From an uncultured Flavobacteriales bacterium (GTDB lineage: Bacteria; Bacteroidota; Bacteroidia; Flavobacteriales; Crocinitomicaceae): a stretch of 64,000 nucleotides of DNA. Under the pieces are notes generated by a model. It searched no databases. It saw only the letters and a program-made list of their open reading frames with translations, and had not been told where the DNA came from. The translations under genes were made by a program, and so were the position numbers. Shown here piece by piece: positions 47,932 to 57,380 of this stretch (within the stretch, counting starts at the first letter, position 1; the number at the start of each line of letters is the position of its first letter). The stretch is from positions 882,864 through 946,863 of the forward strand of contig CAMLHZ010000001.1 in assembly GCA_946480085.1 (NCBI GenBank), in the 5' to 3' direction.

Positions 47932-48929
47932 TGTACAAGCCCTTTCCTTCTTTTGTAAACGCACTGGCGGGAAAGCGGGTTCTTGTAACTGGTGGGGCTG
48001 GCTTTATTGGTTCTAATCTGGCAGAAGCTTTATTGGAAATTGGTGCTGTTGTAACTGTTCTTGATGATTTGAGTACCGGCTTACAAAGTAACGTTGATCG
48101 CTTAAGTGCTCATGCCAATTATTCCTTTGTTAAAGGAGATATTACCAATCCTTCGGACTATAGGGATTTGCTAAAGAATGTGGATTTGATTTCACATCAG
48201 GCAGCTCTTGGTTCTGTTCCCCGTTCAATCGCGTTGCCGTTAAATACACATCACGTAAACGCAACTGGATTTTTGACCATGCTGCATGAAGCTAAGGAAG
48301 CTGGAATCAAACGTTTTGTTTACGCAAGTTCTTCTTCTGTTTATGGCGATTCATTAGATTCTCCGAAACAAGAAGGTGGTGAAGGAAATATGCTGTCTCC
48401 ATATGCCGTAACGAAGCAGCTGAATGAAGAGTATGCACAGGTTTATCATCGCCTGCACGGAATGGAGTGTATAGGCTTGCGTTACTTTAATGTTTTTGGA
48501 CCTTATCAAAATCCGGAAGGAGTTTATGCGGCTGCAATTCCAAGATTCTTGGATAAAATGCTTTCAGGAGGTGAAATTGTGGTGAATGGTGATGGTAATC
48601 AAACACGTGATTTCACATTCGTAAGAAATGCAGTTTTGGCAAATTTGGCATCTTTAACGAATGAGAATTCATCGGCATTTGGAAAGGTTTATAATGTTGC
48701 GTGCGGAGCAAGTTGCACGCTGAACAATGTCATTGAGGCATTACATCAAGGATTACTAAAGCTGAATATCGAACCGAAACACAGTTTGGTATACGGACCT
48801 GAGCGCAGTGGTGATATTCGTGACTCTTTAGCAAATATTTCTGCAATTGAAACAAACCTTGGATATAAACCACTCTATACCTTTGAAGAAGGCGTCGATA
48901 CGTATCTGGATTTTCAGTTGAATAAATGA
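47931..48929 (+). CDS. NAD-dependent sugar-nucleotide epimerase, UDP-GlcNAc(A) C4-epimerase type
   Basis: 332 residues, extended SDR: VLVTGGAGFIGSNLAEAL (NAD site), HQAALGSVPRS and the catalytic SPYAVTKQLNEEYA with Ser-x24-Tyr-x3-Lys, then YFNVFGPYQNPEGVYAAAIP. The ALGSVPRS segment is the mark of WbpP/TviC-type C4-epimerases that act on UDP-GlcNAc or its uronate. It would supply a GalNAc-type precursor for the glycan genes that follow. Confidence 0.9.
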   Translation: MYKPFPSFVNALAGKRVLVTGGAGFIGSNLAEALLEIGAVVTVLDDLSTGLQSNVDRLSAHANYSFVKGDITNPSDYRDLLKNVDLISHQAALGSVPRSIALPLNTHHVNATGFLTMLHEAKEAGIKRFVYASSSSVYGDSLDSPKQEGGEGNMLSPYAVTKQLNEEYAQVYHRLHGMECIGLRYFNVFGPYQNPEGVYAAAIPRFLDKMLSGGEIVVNGDGNQTRDFTFVRNAVLANLASLTNENSSAFGKVYNVACGASCTLNNVIEALHQGLLKLNIEPKHSLVYGPERSGDIRDSLANISAIETNLGYKPLYTFEEGVDTYLDFQLNK

Positions 48930-50194
48930 AATTGAGTAAACAGACAGATTTTGTTAAATCGGTTTTAACTTTACTGACGGGCACCGTGCTTGCTCAAATT
49001 ATAGGTTTTGCTATTTATCCGTTAATCACCCGAATATACAGTCCCGATGATATGGGGGAATTAGGGTTATTTACCCGGTTTGTTCCTTTTATAGCAACAT
49101 TTGCAACTGTTAGATACGAGTTTGCGCTACCCATTGCAAAACAGGATCATCATGCTTTTGGTTTATTCAGGTTGTCGCTGCGAATTGCCTTTGTCTGTTT
49201 GTTTTCTGTATTGATATTTGGAATGTGTTATGCCATTTTTCAACCTGAACCGCAAGACTATTTAATATTTGTCCTGATGTCGGTTGGAAGCGCATATGCA
49301 AGTGTTTGGATTAGTTTGGGTACCAACTGGGCTATTCGAAAAAAGGCATTTAAGCTCATTTCTCAGCAGCGCGTAGTAAATGCCTTAGGCGTAAGCGGAT
49401 TAAGGTTGGCATTTGGTTATTTAGGACTTGGCGCCTTCGGATTATTGCTTGGTACTTTTATTGGAACACTGGTTTCCAGCCTCGTGTTCTTTCGTGAATT
49501 CTTCACACTCAAAAAAGAGCATCAATCTGTTTCGCAAAAAAAGCGAATGAATGCCCTGGCAAAGGAGTATAAGAGTTTTCCAACCATGAATTTACCTCAC
49601 GCACTTATCGATTTGGGTGTGGATTCAATGATTGCCTGGAGTATTGTTCACTATTTTGATAAATCTGAATTTGGACAATACAGTTTGGCGTTTCTTGTCA
49701 TGAAGATTCCGCTTTCGGTTGTCGGGCAGGCCATTGGTCAGGTGTTCTTTAATCGCGTTTCTGAAATGAGTAATTTCGGCCAATCGGCAATACCTTTGAT
49801 TCTCAAAACATTAAAAACCTTGTTTTTGTTTTGTATCATACCATTCACCGGAATTTATTTTTGGGGAGAAGAATTGTTTTCGTTGATTTTTGGAAAAGAA
49901 TGGAATGTAGCGGGTAAGTTTGCCGAACAACTCGTTCCGTATCTCTTTTTCAACTTTATGTTGTCACCAATGTCAACATTACCTTTGATCTATGGTCGCC
50001 AAAATCAGGCCTTGTATCTGGGTATTTTGGTTGCCGTTGTTCAACTATCCAGTTTCGTTCTCATTCCTGAAATCTTTCCTTTGGTTTCCTTGTATAACAT
50101 TGTGCTGTGGAATTCAATTGCTATGTCGGTGGTTCTCATTGGAGTATTTTTTGTTTACTTGCAGATTGCAAAGAAAGGAAGAGTGAATGGATAA
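48926..50194 (+). CDS. Wzx-like polysaccharide flippase (first copy)
   Basis: 422 residues with 12 or more membrane helices and the MOP/Wzx pattern: an N-terminal LTGTVLAQIIGFAIYPLITRIYSP and repeated helix pairs. It would move lipid-linked repeat units across the inner membrane. It overlaps the epimerase stop by four bases and the next gene by eight. A second, unrelated-looking flippase follows at 52922. Confidence 0.88.
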   Translation: MKLSKQTDFVKSVLTLLTGTVLAQIIGFAIYPLITRIYSPDDMGELGLFTRFVPFIATFATVRYEFALPIAKQDHHAFGLFRLSLRIAFVCLFSVLIFGMCYAIFQPEPQDYLIFVLMSVGSAYASVWISLGTNWAIRKKAFKLISQQRVVNALGVSGLRLAFGYLGLGAFGLLLGTFIGTLVSSLVFFREFFTLKKEHQSVSQKKRMNALAKEYKSFPTMNLPHALIDLGVDSMIAWSIVHYFDKSEFGQYSLAFLVMKIPLSVVGQAIGQVFFNRVSEMSNFGQSAIPLILKTLKTLFLFCIIPFTGIYFWGEELFSLIFGKEWNVAGKFAEQLVPYLFFNFMLSPMSTLPLIYGRQNQALYLGILVAVVQLSSFVLIPEIFPLVSLYNIVLWNSIAMSVVLIGVFFVYLQIAKKGRVNG

Positions 50195-51581
50195 GAATCT
50201 AGATTCCATATCGAGTTCGGAGAAATACAGAGAACTTCATTTGGCAGGTCGACAATGGTGGAAGGAAATGCTATTGGTTCTGATTCTTATTGCTCCCAAT
50301 TTCACTTTTGGAAACGAATATTTGCTTCTTCTGCTTCCAGTTCTTCTTATTGTTCTCGACTACCAGCTTTGGAAAGGGGGTTTGAAGAATCCGAAACAAC
50401 TGCTCAAATCTAAAGAATCTCTACGTTATCTCGGTCTTTCACTCTTGTTTGTTGGTGCTGCGGCTATAAACAAATTTGTAAATGGAGGTAGTATTGTTTG
50501 TTTGAAGGATTACTACGCGGCATTTTATTTAATACCATTTTTACTTTTTAGCTCCAGGTGCTTGTTTACTGTTCGTACCTTTCGTTTGTTCATTTATTTC
50601 GTGTTGATTGAAACTGGTTTTGCGCTTGTTCAGTATCTTTTGAATGACCGGAGTTTGATTCTCCCGCTCACAGAAGAAACACGAATAGTTTCCAAAGATC
50701 TATTGTATGATTCGAGGGTTTTTGGATTTACAGTAAACTCTTCGGTATATGCGCTCCATATTTTTATAGCCTTTCTTTTTATTATTCCGGCACGATTTAA
50801 TCGACTGTTCTATTGGCTGATCTTTTCTGGATTAGCTCTTGGAATGTTGCTTTCTTTTGGACGGACGGTTGTCTTAATCACTGTGGTTTATTTCATCTTC
50901 GCACTTTTACAACTGTGTTGGATATATCGAAAACAACTCCGATCAGCAATTCGCCTAAGGCATTTTCAGAATACGGCGCTTTCGGCACTTTTCCTGTTGA
51001 TATTGTTTCTTACTCCGTGGATGAGAGATAACATGACACGAGGCGGTAAGAGCGAACAAATGGAATACAATAACATCCTGTTTTCATGGGATACTATTCC
51101 GTTAACGTGCAGTGAACAACACGCGTATCCGTTAAAAGAACCAAGTGAATTAGATACTACTTCCGGATTGTCGAAGAATTTCTTGAGTTTAACCAAGAGT
51201 ATCAATACTAGCGGAAGAAAGCTGATTTGGTTGAATTATGTTGACTTTTTGAGCGAGCATCCTCTCACTGGAAACGGCTCGAACAAGCTAATGTTTCGAA
51301 CCCTGAATCCCAAAACAAGAGCGGTTGAACTTATTCACGCGCATAATTCTTTTTTCGTATTCTTTGCAACACACGGTTTTGTGCTGGCAACTGTATATTT
51401 GATCATTCTCATTGTTTGGTGGCGACGAAGGAACTTTGCAGTCCTTGTTGCGCTGCTGGGCTATTCGTTTCTACAATATGGAATATTCTGGGGATTTTCA
51501 CTGATTGATCTTGTTTTCATGGCAATGCTCATTTCACCAATTAATTTCATCGATTTTGGATATAAAAGGCAAAATAGTTGA
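50187..51581 (+). CDS. O-antigen ligase/polymerase-like membrane protein (first copy)
   Basis: 464 residues, about eleven to twelve membrane helices, with a large periplasmic loop (about 285-385) that contains ELIHAHNSFFVFFATHG, the Wzy/WaaL (PF04932) motif with the key His. It either ligates glycan to lipid A or polymerises repeat units. Its start lies eight bases inside the flippase gene; its end overlaps the next gene. Confidence 0.86.
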   Translation: MDKNLDSISSSEKYRELHLAGRQWWKEMLLVLILIAPNFTFGNEYLLLLLPVLLIVLDYQLWKGGLKNPKQLLKSKESLRYLGLSLLFVGAAAINKFVNGGSIVCLKDYYAAFYLIPFLLFSSRCLFTVRTFRLFIYFVLIETGFALVQYLLNDRSLILPLTEETRIVSKDLLYDSRVFGFTVNSSVYALHIFIAFLFIIPARFNRLFYWLIFSGLALGMLLSFGRTVVLITVVYFIFALLQLCWIYRKQLRSAIRLRHFQNTALSALFLLILFLTPWMRDNMTRGGKSEQMEYNNILFSWDTIPLTCSEQHAYPLKEPSELDTTSGLSKNFLSLTKSINTSGRKLIWLNYVDFLSEHPLTGNGSNKLMFRTLNPKTRAVELIHAHNSFFVFFATHGFVLATVYLIILIVWWRRRNFAVLVALLGYSFLQYGIFWGFSLIDLVFMAMLISPINFIDFGYKRQNS

Positions 51582-52941
51582 AGTTGAAAAACTACCTGTC
51601 GAGGACATAAAGGTAAGTCGATTCGGGAAAGACTTTGAAGTTTATCCATGGATCAAAAGTCGTATTTTCCATAAAGTTATGATGGGTAATGAAGTGCTGC
51701 AGGAAAAAACATCTTCCGTTTTTAAAGAACAGCTCCGCTCACTTTTTTATGGATTCTTTTCGTTCTTCAAGCGATATGATGCCTGGGCTTTTACCAATAG
51801 CAGCGAACGTGTTTTGCTCGAAGGAAAAATGCTTGATAAGGTGATGGACCCCTTAGCAATTGCCCGACCAATAAAATTATTGGTTGTAGAGCTCCAATTG
51901 TTTAAGCGTTTCAAAAGAAGTGAAGTGACTTCGAAAAAAGTAGTTTCCCGTGCCTGGATTGTTTTCCTCGAGGAATTCTATATGCGTATTTTTCTTAGAA
52001 AAGTGAATTTCCAGGGAGAAAAGATACTAACTGAGATTGAAACCGTTCTTAACGAAAAAGTCGAAACCTCTTCTATCATTCGGAAGTATTTGGCTCAATA
52101 CCGGGTAATGAAGTTTTTGCTTTGGTTGCTGCCAAAACCAAAAGTGATTTTTCATACCGTTTCCTATGCCAATTTCGGGTACATCCGTGCCTGGAAAGAA
52201 GCTGGTATTCGAGTGGTAGAGATGCAGCACGGTTTAATTGGCGATGGACACTACGGCTACGTTTATCACAAAGCGCTGAATGAAAATCAATTTCCGGATG
52301 ATATTCTGGTTTTTGGTGAACAGGATCAACAATTTTTTGAGAAACAAACAGTGATTCCAATTAAGCGCTCGGTTCCAGTTGGACGATACATTTTGGATTA
52401 TTATAAAAGAACGGCAGTTTTGAATCAAGTTCCGGTCATATCAATTCTGGTGTCACTTCAAGATTCTGAATGGAGTACAGCATTACTTGATTTTGTTTTA
52501 AAAATAGATCAACAGGAACCTGGAAAGTTCAATTGGATTATTCAGCCAAGACGTACTCCTGAATCGGTATACAGAAAGCAATATGATTTTCCGGATAATT
52601 TCACTTTTTCTGAAAGCTCGGTTTACGAAGCAATTGGGAAAACGGATGCCCATATGACCATTTTTTCAACTACCGCTATCGAGTCCATTTCCATAGGAAA
52701 ACCAACCTTCTTGTACGATTTTGAAAATGCAGCAACTACGTATTTGGGGCTTTTCCTGTCTTCAAATCCGAATGCTTATTTTTGTGCCTCTGTTGAATCC
52801 TTCTTTGACGCTTGCAATAATTTGAAATTGGTAAGTGCAGATGAGATTGCTGATTCCAACAGGTTAAACATTTCTTCCGATTATCTCTCAAAGATCTCGG
52901 AATATTTAGACGAAGTGCTGGATGAAGCTGCTAAAAAGTAA
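51556..52941 (+). CDS. Capsule/GT-B-like glycosyltransferase, start codon uncertain
   Basis: About 461 residues. No ATG lies near the conserved start; TTG at 51556 (or ATT at 51553) begins LDIKGKIVEVEKLP, and an upstream TTG at 51505 is also in frame, both inside the preceding gene. The C-terminal half has GT-B-like features: WKEAGIRVVEMQHGLIGDG, DDILVFGEQDQQFF and FSTTAIESISIGKPTFLYD, as in capsule synthesis (PF05159) and CDP-glycerol transferases. It would add a sugar or phosphoalditol to the glycan. The donor is unknown. Confidence 0.72.
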   Translation: MDIKGKIVEVEKLPVEDIKVSRFGKDFEVYPWIKSRIFHKVMMGNEVLQEKTSSVFKEQLRSLFYGFFSFFKRYDAWAFTNSSERVLLEGKMLDKVMDPLAIARPIKLLVVELQLFKRFKRSEVTSKKVVSRAWIVFLEEFYMRIFLRKVNFQGEKILTEIETVLNEKVETSSIIRKYLAQYRVMKFLLWLLPKPKVIFHTVSYANFGYIRAWKEAGIRVVEMQHGLIGDGHYGYVYHKALNENQFPDDILVFGEQDQQFFEKQTVIPIKRSVPVGRYILDYYKRTAVLNQVPVISILVSLQDSEWSTALLDFVLKIDQQEPGKFNWIIQPRRTPESVYRKQYDFPDNFTFSESSVYEAIGKTDAHMTIFSTTAIESISIGKPTFLYDFENAATTYLGLFLSSNPNAYFCASVESFFDACNNLKLVSADEIADSNRLNISSDYLSKISEYLDEVLDEAAKK

Positions 52942-54184
52942 GATGGTTCAATCGCTTGGTATTTATACCATAGCAAATGTGATAAACGCATCAATCCCGT
53001 TTTTACTTCTCCCGTTATTAACCAATTATCTTTCAACTGAAGATTACGGAATCCTGACCAACTTTAAGCTTCTGATAGAATTACTGATTCCCTTCATTAG
53101 TTTGAATTTGATGACTTCACTGCAAGTGGTCTACGTGAACAGAAACAACGAAATTGGTTCATACATTTCTTCCGGAATGATTGCCATGTTGGTGCTGACA
53201 GGCGTTTTCACACTGGCCGCAATTGTTTTCGCAGATCAGATTGTTGCAGGAACTGGTGTCCCAGCTTCTTTTGTAATTATGACAGCCATTTATGCGCTTT
53301 ATCAAAACGTGGTTGAAGTACTGCTTTCCATTTGGCGTATGCAGGACAAAGCCATTTCGTTCGGGATTTTTCGCATAGTGCGCACTGCTGTTGAATTGGG
53401 AATTGCACTTGTTCTAATCGTTGGTTTCAATCTTTCGTTCGAAGGATCAATTTATGCGCTTTCTTATTCCTACGGAATTGGAACGTTAATCGCCTTTGTA
53501 ATTCTCATCAAAAACAAGTTTCTACCCTTGTCGTTTGAATGGAAACATGTGAAGCATTTGTTCTTTTATGGAGCGCCTCTTATCCCTCATGTTCTGGGTA
53601 GTGTTGCAATTACGTATACTGATAAATTGGTGATCACGGAATACATGGGATTGTCTGAAAATGGTATTTACAGCGTCGGTTTTATGGTGGGGCAGGTCAT
53701 CGGATTACTTCAAAATTCCTTTAATCAGGCTTGGGTTCCTTATGTGTTTAACGGCTTGAAATCTGGTGCAGAAGCTACAAAAGAAACAATTGTAAAGTGG
53801 ACTTATATTTACATGATCGCAATCATTGCCATTACACTTATATTCTATTTATGCACTCCTTTGATCTTTCATTTTTTAGGGAAAGAATTCCAGGGAGGAA
53901 TGGAATTGGTTTTATGGATTGCGCTTGGTTTTGCATTTAACGGAATGTATAAAATGGTAGGTGTGTATTTTTTCTATAAAGAGAAAACAAATTTCATTGC
54001 TGTAATATCCATATTCACGGCAGTAATTAACTTTTTCTTCGCAACCTGGATGGTGCCAAGATATGGATATACTGGAGCGGCAATTGCAACTATGACCGCG
54101 TTCTTTCTTCAATTTGTGTTCACATGGATTTGGAGTACCAGAGTTCAAAAAATGCCTTGGGGAAATTGGAAAATATGGAGATAA
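52922..54184 (+). CDS. Wzx-like polysaccharide flippase (second copy)
   Basis: 420 residues, 12 or more membrane helices, MOP superfamily (YTIANVINASIPFLLLPLLT and FFYGAPLIPHVLGSVA). ATG 52922 overlaps the upstream gene by 20 bases; ATG 52943, one base after that stop, is an alternative. It shows little obvious likeness to the flippase at 48926, so the locus may export two different glycans, or one copy may be recently acquired. Confidence 0.88.
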   Translation: MKLLKSKMVQSLGIYTIANVINASIPFLLLPLLTNYLSTEDYGILTNFKLLIELLIPFISLNLMTSLQVVYVNRNNEIGSYISSGMIAMLVLTGVFTLAAIVFADQIVAGTGVPASFVIMTAIYALYQNVVEVLLSIWRMQDKAISFGIFRIVRTAVELGIALVLIVGFNLSFEGSIYALSYSYGIGTLIAFVILIKNKFLPLSFEWKHVKHLFFYGAPLIPHVLGSVAITYTDKLVITEYMGLSENGIYSVGFMVGQVIGLLQNSFNQAWVPYVFNGLKSGAEATKETIVKWTYIYMIAIIAITLIFYLCTPLIFHFLGKEFQGGMELVLWIALGFAFNGMYKMVGVYFFYKEKTNFIAVISIFTAVINFFFATWMVPRYGYTGAAIATMTAFFLQFVFTWIWSTRVQKMPWGNWKIWR

Positions 54185-54193
54185 TAATAAATA

Positions 54194-54295
54194 TCCCACA
54201 GACGGGCACAGAAGAACACGGAAGATTGATGTGCGTTAATCCAATGATAAATTTGAATAATATTCATCTGTGTACTTCCGTGCACCTCCGTGGGA
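54194..54295. repeat. Long imperfect inverted repeat between flippase and ligase genes
   Basis: TCCCAC (54194-54199) pairs with GTGGGA (54290-54295) and CACGGAAG (54217-54224) with CTTCCGTG (54275-54282), with further weak pairing (GATGTG with CATCTGTG). It resembles dispersed Bacteroidota intergenic repeats of the type CTTCCGTG...CCTCCGTGG. It could act as terminator or mRNA stabiliser. Confidence 0.6.
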
Positions 54296-54314
54296 GAAAA
54301 TCACTACTTGGATT

Positions 54315-55553
54315 ATGAGAACAGCAATTTCGGATTTTTGGAAAAACACCAATTGGTTGGACAAACTGATTATTCTTGCCTTTTTGCTTTCCGTAACGTG
54401 GCTCAAGTTTGCTCCAATGATCTTGGGAATTACATTCATTCTCAGTTTGTTTCAACGAAGAAGTGCATCAGAGATCAAGGCGCGTTTATTCAGTTTCAAT
54501 TCCGTAGCTCTGTGGAGTATTGCTTTTTTTCTCTACCACATTGTTGGAATGGCCTGGTCTGTCAATAGTAAATTTGGTTGGGCTGATGTGGGAATGAAAG
54601 CTTCGTTTGTTGCAGTTCCGCTAATTGTTTCTATTGGAAGATTTTCCTTAAATCCAAAACGATTTGTAACCACTGTTTCATTCCTTTTGGCAGCTGTAGT
54701 TAAAGGATTGATCATTTATGCGGCAATAAAATCGGTATACTATCCCGAGGACAATCATTGGGCATATTTCTTTGAAACGGAGTACTCACATTTCATTCAC
54801 AGAAGTTATTGGGCAACCTATACCGCTCTGGCTTCTACATGGATTTTGTATTTATTGCTTTCCGGACAAGTAAAGTGGAAATTCCCTTTCGTTCTGGTTT
54901 GGGGAATTCTGAGCTGTTCTACATTCCTGACCATTTCTAAGGCTGGAATCATTATTTGGATGATCTTGACGTTTACGGTTTTTCTTCAATATGTAATGCG
55001 AAAAAAATGGTGGAAATTACTTGCTACCGGAGTTGCAGGAGTTGTGTTTCTTGTTGCTTTTCTTTTGATGTCGAATTCACGAATTGCTTCACGTTTTCAG
55101 GAAATTCCAAAGGCAATTAGTGCCGTTAAAACCGAAAACAATCCTTCAGTTGAAAGCAATACCGCACGAATGATCATGTGGTCAACCTCATTTAAGGTAA
55201 TCAAAGATAATTGGTTGGCTGGTGCTGGAACGGGTGATGTGAAAGACGTTCTGCATGCTAAAAATGTTCAACTCAAAAATACAGGAGCTGCAGAATTGAA
55301 CCTGAATTCTCATAACCAATTTCTGAACACTTTTGTACAACTTGGTTTGGTCGGATTCTTACTTTTGGTAATGTTGTTTGTCGTGACTTTCAGAAATGCT
55401 ATTCGGGTAAAAAGTGTTTATGGAGTGTTGTTTGCAGCAACCATGATCCTTACCATGTTATTTGAGTCGTTTGTAGAAACTCAGGCCGGAATTGTTCCGT
55501 TTTGTTTGTTGTTATTGCTGGTAAATCATAGACCGAATCAGATAACCACATAG
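54315..55553 (+). CDS. O-antigen ligase family protein (second copy)
   Basis: 412 residues from ATG 54315; a frame back to 54270 lies within the inverted repeat and is unlikely. About ten to twelve helices, with the periplasmic loop around LNLNSHNQFLNTFVQLG, the Wzy/WaaL His motif (PF04932). Its final codons lie in the next repeat (stop within ACCACATAG). It is the last plus-strand gene of the locus. Confidence 0.87.
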   Translation: MRTAISDFWKNTNWLDKLIILAFLLSVTWLKFAPMILGITFILSLFQRRSASEIKARLFSFNSVALWSIAFFLYHIVGMAWSVNSKFGWADVGMKASFVAVPLIVSIGRFSLNPKRFVTTVSFLLAAVVKGLIIYAAIKSVYYPEDNHWAYFFETEYSHFIHRSYWATYTALASTWILYLLLSGQVKWKFPFVLVWGILSCSTFLTISKAGIIIWMILTFTVFLQYVMRKKWWKLLATGVAGVVFLVAFLLMSNSRIASRFQEIPKAISAVKTENNPSVESNTARMIMWSTSFKVIKDNWLAGAGTGDVKDVLHAKNVQLKNTGAAELNLNSHNQFLNTFVQLGLVGFLLLVMLFVVTFRNAIRVKSVYGVLFAATMILTMLFESFVETQAGIVPFCLLLLLVNHRPNQITT

Positions 55554-55615
55554 GAACATAGAAAACATAGGTGATTTTCTGTCAATAAACTATGTGGCCT
55601 ATGATCCTATGTGGT
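55545..55615. repeat. ACATAG-type inverted repeat between convergent genes
   Basis: ACCACATAGGA (55545-55555) pairs with TCCTATGTGGT (55605-55615), with CATAGG (55566-55571) and CCTATG (55598-55603) pairing inside. It sits between the converging ligase and legF-like genes, so it is also a likely bidirectional terminator. It shares ACATAG words with the repeat at 61584. Confidence 0.75.
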
Positions 55616-55628
55616 CAAAATTTACGCC

Positions 55629-56318
55629 TTATCTGTTCATCCCGGCGTAAAGCGTCTCCGCTAACCACCAGTCTTCCTGATTGTCTATATCAATAGCCTG
55701 CCATTTAGGAACGATCAACGGACGTATTTTCTCGCATTCCACCCAGCTGTGTTTACGCAATTCAGCAACTCTGAATAAGTATATCAAACCGTTCACATCG
55801 TACATCGGCGGTAAATCTTGTCGACGTACAACGAGGTTTTTCTGAAATTTACTGATGTATCCTTTTTCTTCCTGAAACAACGTATAAAACGGATGTCCGG
55901 CTGGTTCGTTAACAGCAACTACAGCATGATCTCCTGCTTCAAACAATTCGAAGGCATCCTCAATGTGTTTTGCCGTTCTGAACGGACTTGTGGGTTGCAA
56001 TAGCAACAAATATTCCGGTGTTTTTTCTTGTCGGTCAATGGCGTCTAACATTACTTCCAACATTCCGGCAGTATCCGAAGCCAAATGTGGTTCACGATTG
56101 ATCAATTTTATTCCGTAAGCATTTCCTTGAACCAATAGTTCCTGGTCGTCTGTACTTAATACCACTTTATTTTTCGGAAGAAAAGTTAGAGCGGTTTCAA
56201 TGGCGCGTTCAACCAATGATTTTCCACCTGCAAAAGGTTTTGAATTCTTTTGAGGAACTCCTTTTGATCCGGCACGCGCTGGAATCAAAGCAATTGTATT
56301 TGTGCTGTCAGGTTTCAT
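55629..56318 (-). CDS. legF: CMP-nonulosonic acid synthetase (CMP-legionaminic acid type)
   Basis: 229 residues, NeuA-like nucleotidyltransferase: N-terminal ALIPARAGSKGVPQKN, then LLLLQPTSPFRT and a C-terminal AIDIDNQEDW. It activates a nine-carbon sugar acid with CTP. In the context of legB, legC, legG and legI the product should be CMP-legionaminic acid or a close isomer. Its ATG overlaps the upstream gene's stop by one base. It is the last gene of the minus-strand operon. Confidence 0.86.
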   Translation of the reverse strand: MKPDSTNTIALIPARAGSKGVPQKNSKPFAGGKSLVERAIETALTFLPKNKVVLSTDDQELLVQGNAYGIKLINREPHLASDTAGMLEVMLDAIDRQEKTPEYLLLLQPTSPFRTAKHIEDAFELFEAGDHAVVAVNEPAGHPFYTLFQEEKGYISKFQKNLVVRRQDLPPMYDVNGLIYLFRVAELRKHSWVECEKIRPLIVPKWQAIDIDNQEDWWLAETLYAGMNR

Positions 56319-57361
56319 TAAAAGCGAATGTGTTTAATGTCTTCCTGCGCTTTTTTGAAATCTTCCGGTTTCCCAATATCCAGCCAATAATGCACAATAG
56401 GGTAGTTCACCACCTTCTTGCCTTCAGCAATCAATTCGTCCATCAAATCTGTTGCGTTATAGAATTTCCCTTTCGGTACGCGCTCTAAAAGCGATGTTTT
56501 GATGAGGTAAATTCCGGCATTTGAGAAATAAACGTAAGAGGGTTTTTCCTTCAAAGACGTAATTTGATTTCCCTCTGTTTCCAAAACACCGTAAGGAACA
56601 TCAACTCTGTAAGGCGTGCTTGCAACGATCATATCGGCATCAGTTTCTTCAAACAAACGGTAGAAATCCTCAAAGTCGATATTGGTAAGCAAATCAGAAT
56701 TCATCACCAAAATAGCAGGTGTTTCAATGTGATCTATCAAACGAATAGCACCAAGCGTTCCAAGTGGTTCTACCTCTTTTATATAATTGATGTTTAGTCC
56801 CTTTTCGCTGCCGTCTTTGAAATAATCCATGATTTGTTCAGCCTTGTATTTTACGGAAACGTGGAGTTTTTCCACACCATAAAGTGCTAAACGATCAATG
56901 TTGTGCTCGATAATTGGTTTTGTTCCAACCTGCAGCATTGGTTTTGGAATATCGTCTGTAAGTGGCTTCAAGCGCTCACCTCGTCCGCCGGCCATTAACA
57001 ATACTTCAACTGGAAGAACGGTTCTCAATTTTTTTAGATCGAGCAACTTCACCAATTTTCCTTCTTCATCAATTACAGGAAGCATTCCAATCAATTGCTC
57101 CTTGATCTTATCGATGGTAGAAATGGAGTAGTTCTCCAGTTTAATGTGACGGAAATTGGTATGCATTACCTCACGAATGGAATCGTTGATGGTTTTACCG
57201 TTGATCAAACCACGACGAATGTCACCATCTGTTAGCGTTCCAACTACTTTTTCGTTAGAATCAAGTACGAAAACTGCCTCACCATTTACAGTGTTCAATT
57301 GTTCCAAACCATCTTTTATAGTTGCAGTATCTTGAAGCGTATGTATTGCGCAGTTTATCAT
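56318..57361 (-). CDS. ptmE: CBS-domain sugar-1-phosphate nucleotidyltransferase (PtmE-like)
   Basis: 347 residues: two CBS motifs in about 1-115 (VVGTLTDGDIRRGLI, GMLPVIDEEGKLVKLL) fused to a nucleotidyltransferase domain with LLMAGGRGERLKPLTDDIPK. This order is that of Campylobacter PtmE, which makes GDP-GlcN from glucosamine-1-phosphate at the head of legionaminic acid synthesis. The CBS pair may sense a nucleotide. Companion GlcN-supply genes (ptmF, ptmA, pgmL) are not in the window. Confidence 0.85.
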   Translation of the reverse strand: MINCAIHTLQDTATIKDGLEQLNTVNGEAVFVLDSNEKVVGTLTDGDIRRGLINGKTINDSIREVMHTNFRHIKLENYSISTIDKIKEQLIGMLPVIDEEGKLVKLLDLKKLRTVLPVEVLLMAGGRGERLKPLTDDIPKPMLQVGTKPIIEHNIDRLALYGVEKLHVSVKYKAEQIMDYFKDGSEKGLNINYIKEVEPLGTLGAIRLIDHIETPAILVMNSDLLTNIDFEDFYRLFEETDADMIVASTPYRVDVPYGVLETEGNQITSLKEKPSYVYFSNAGIYLIKTSLLERVPKGKFYNATDLMDELIAEGKKVVNYPIVHYWLDIGKPEDFKKAQEDIKHIRF

Positions 57362-57380
57362 AGTTGCGAAGTTGAGGATT

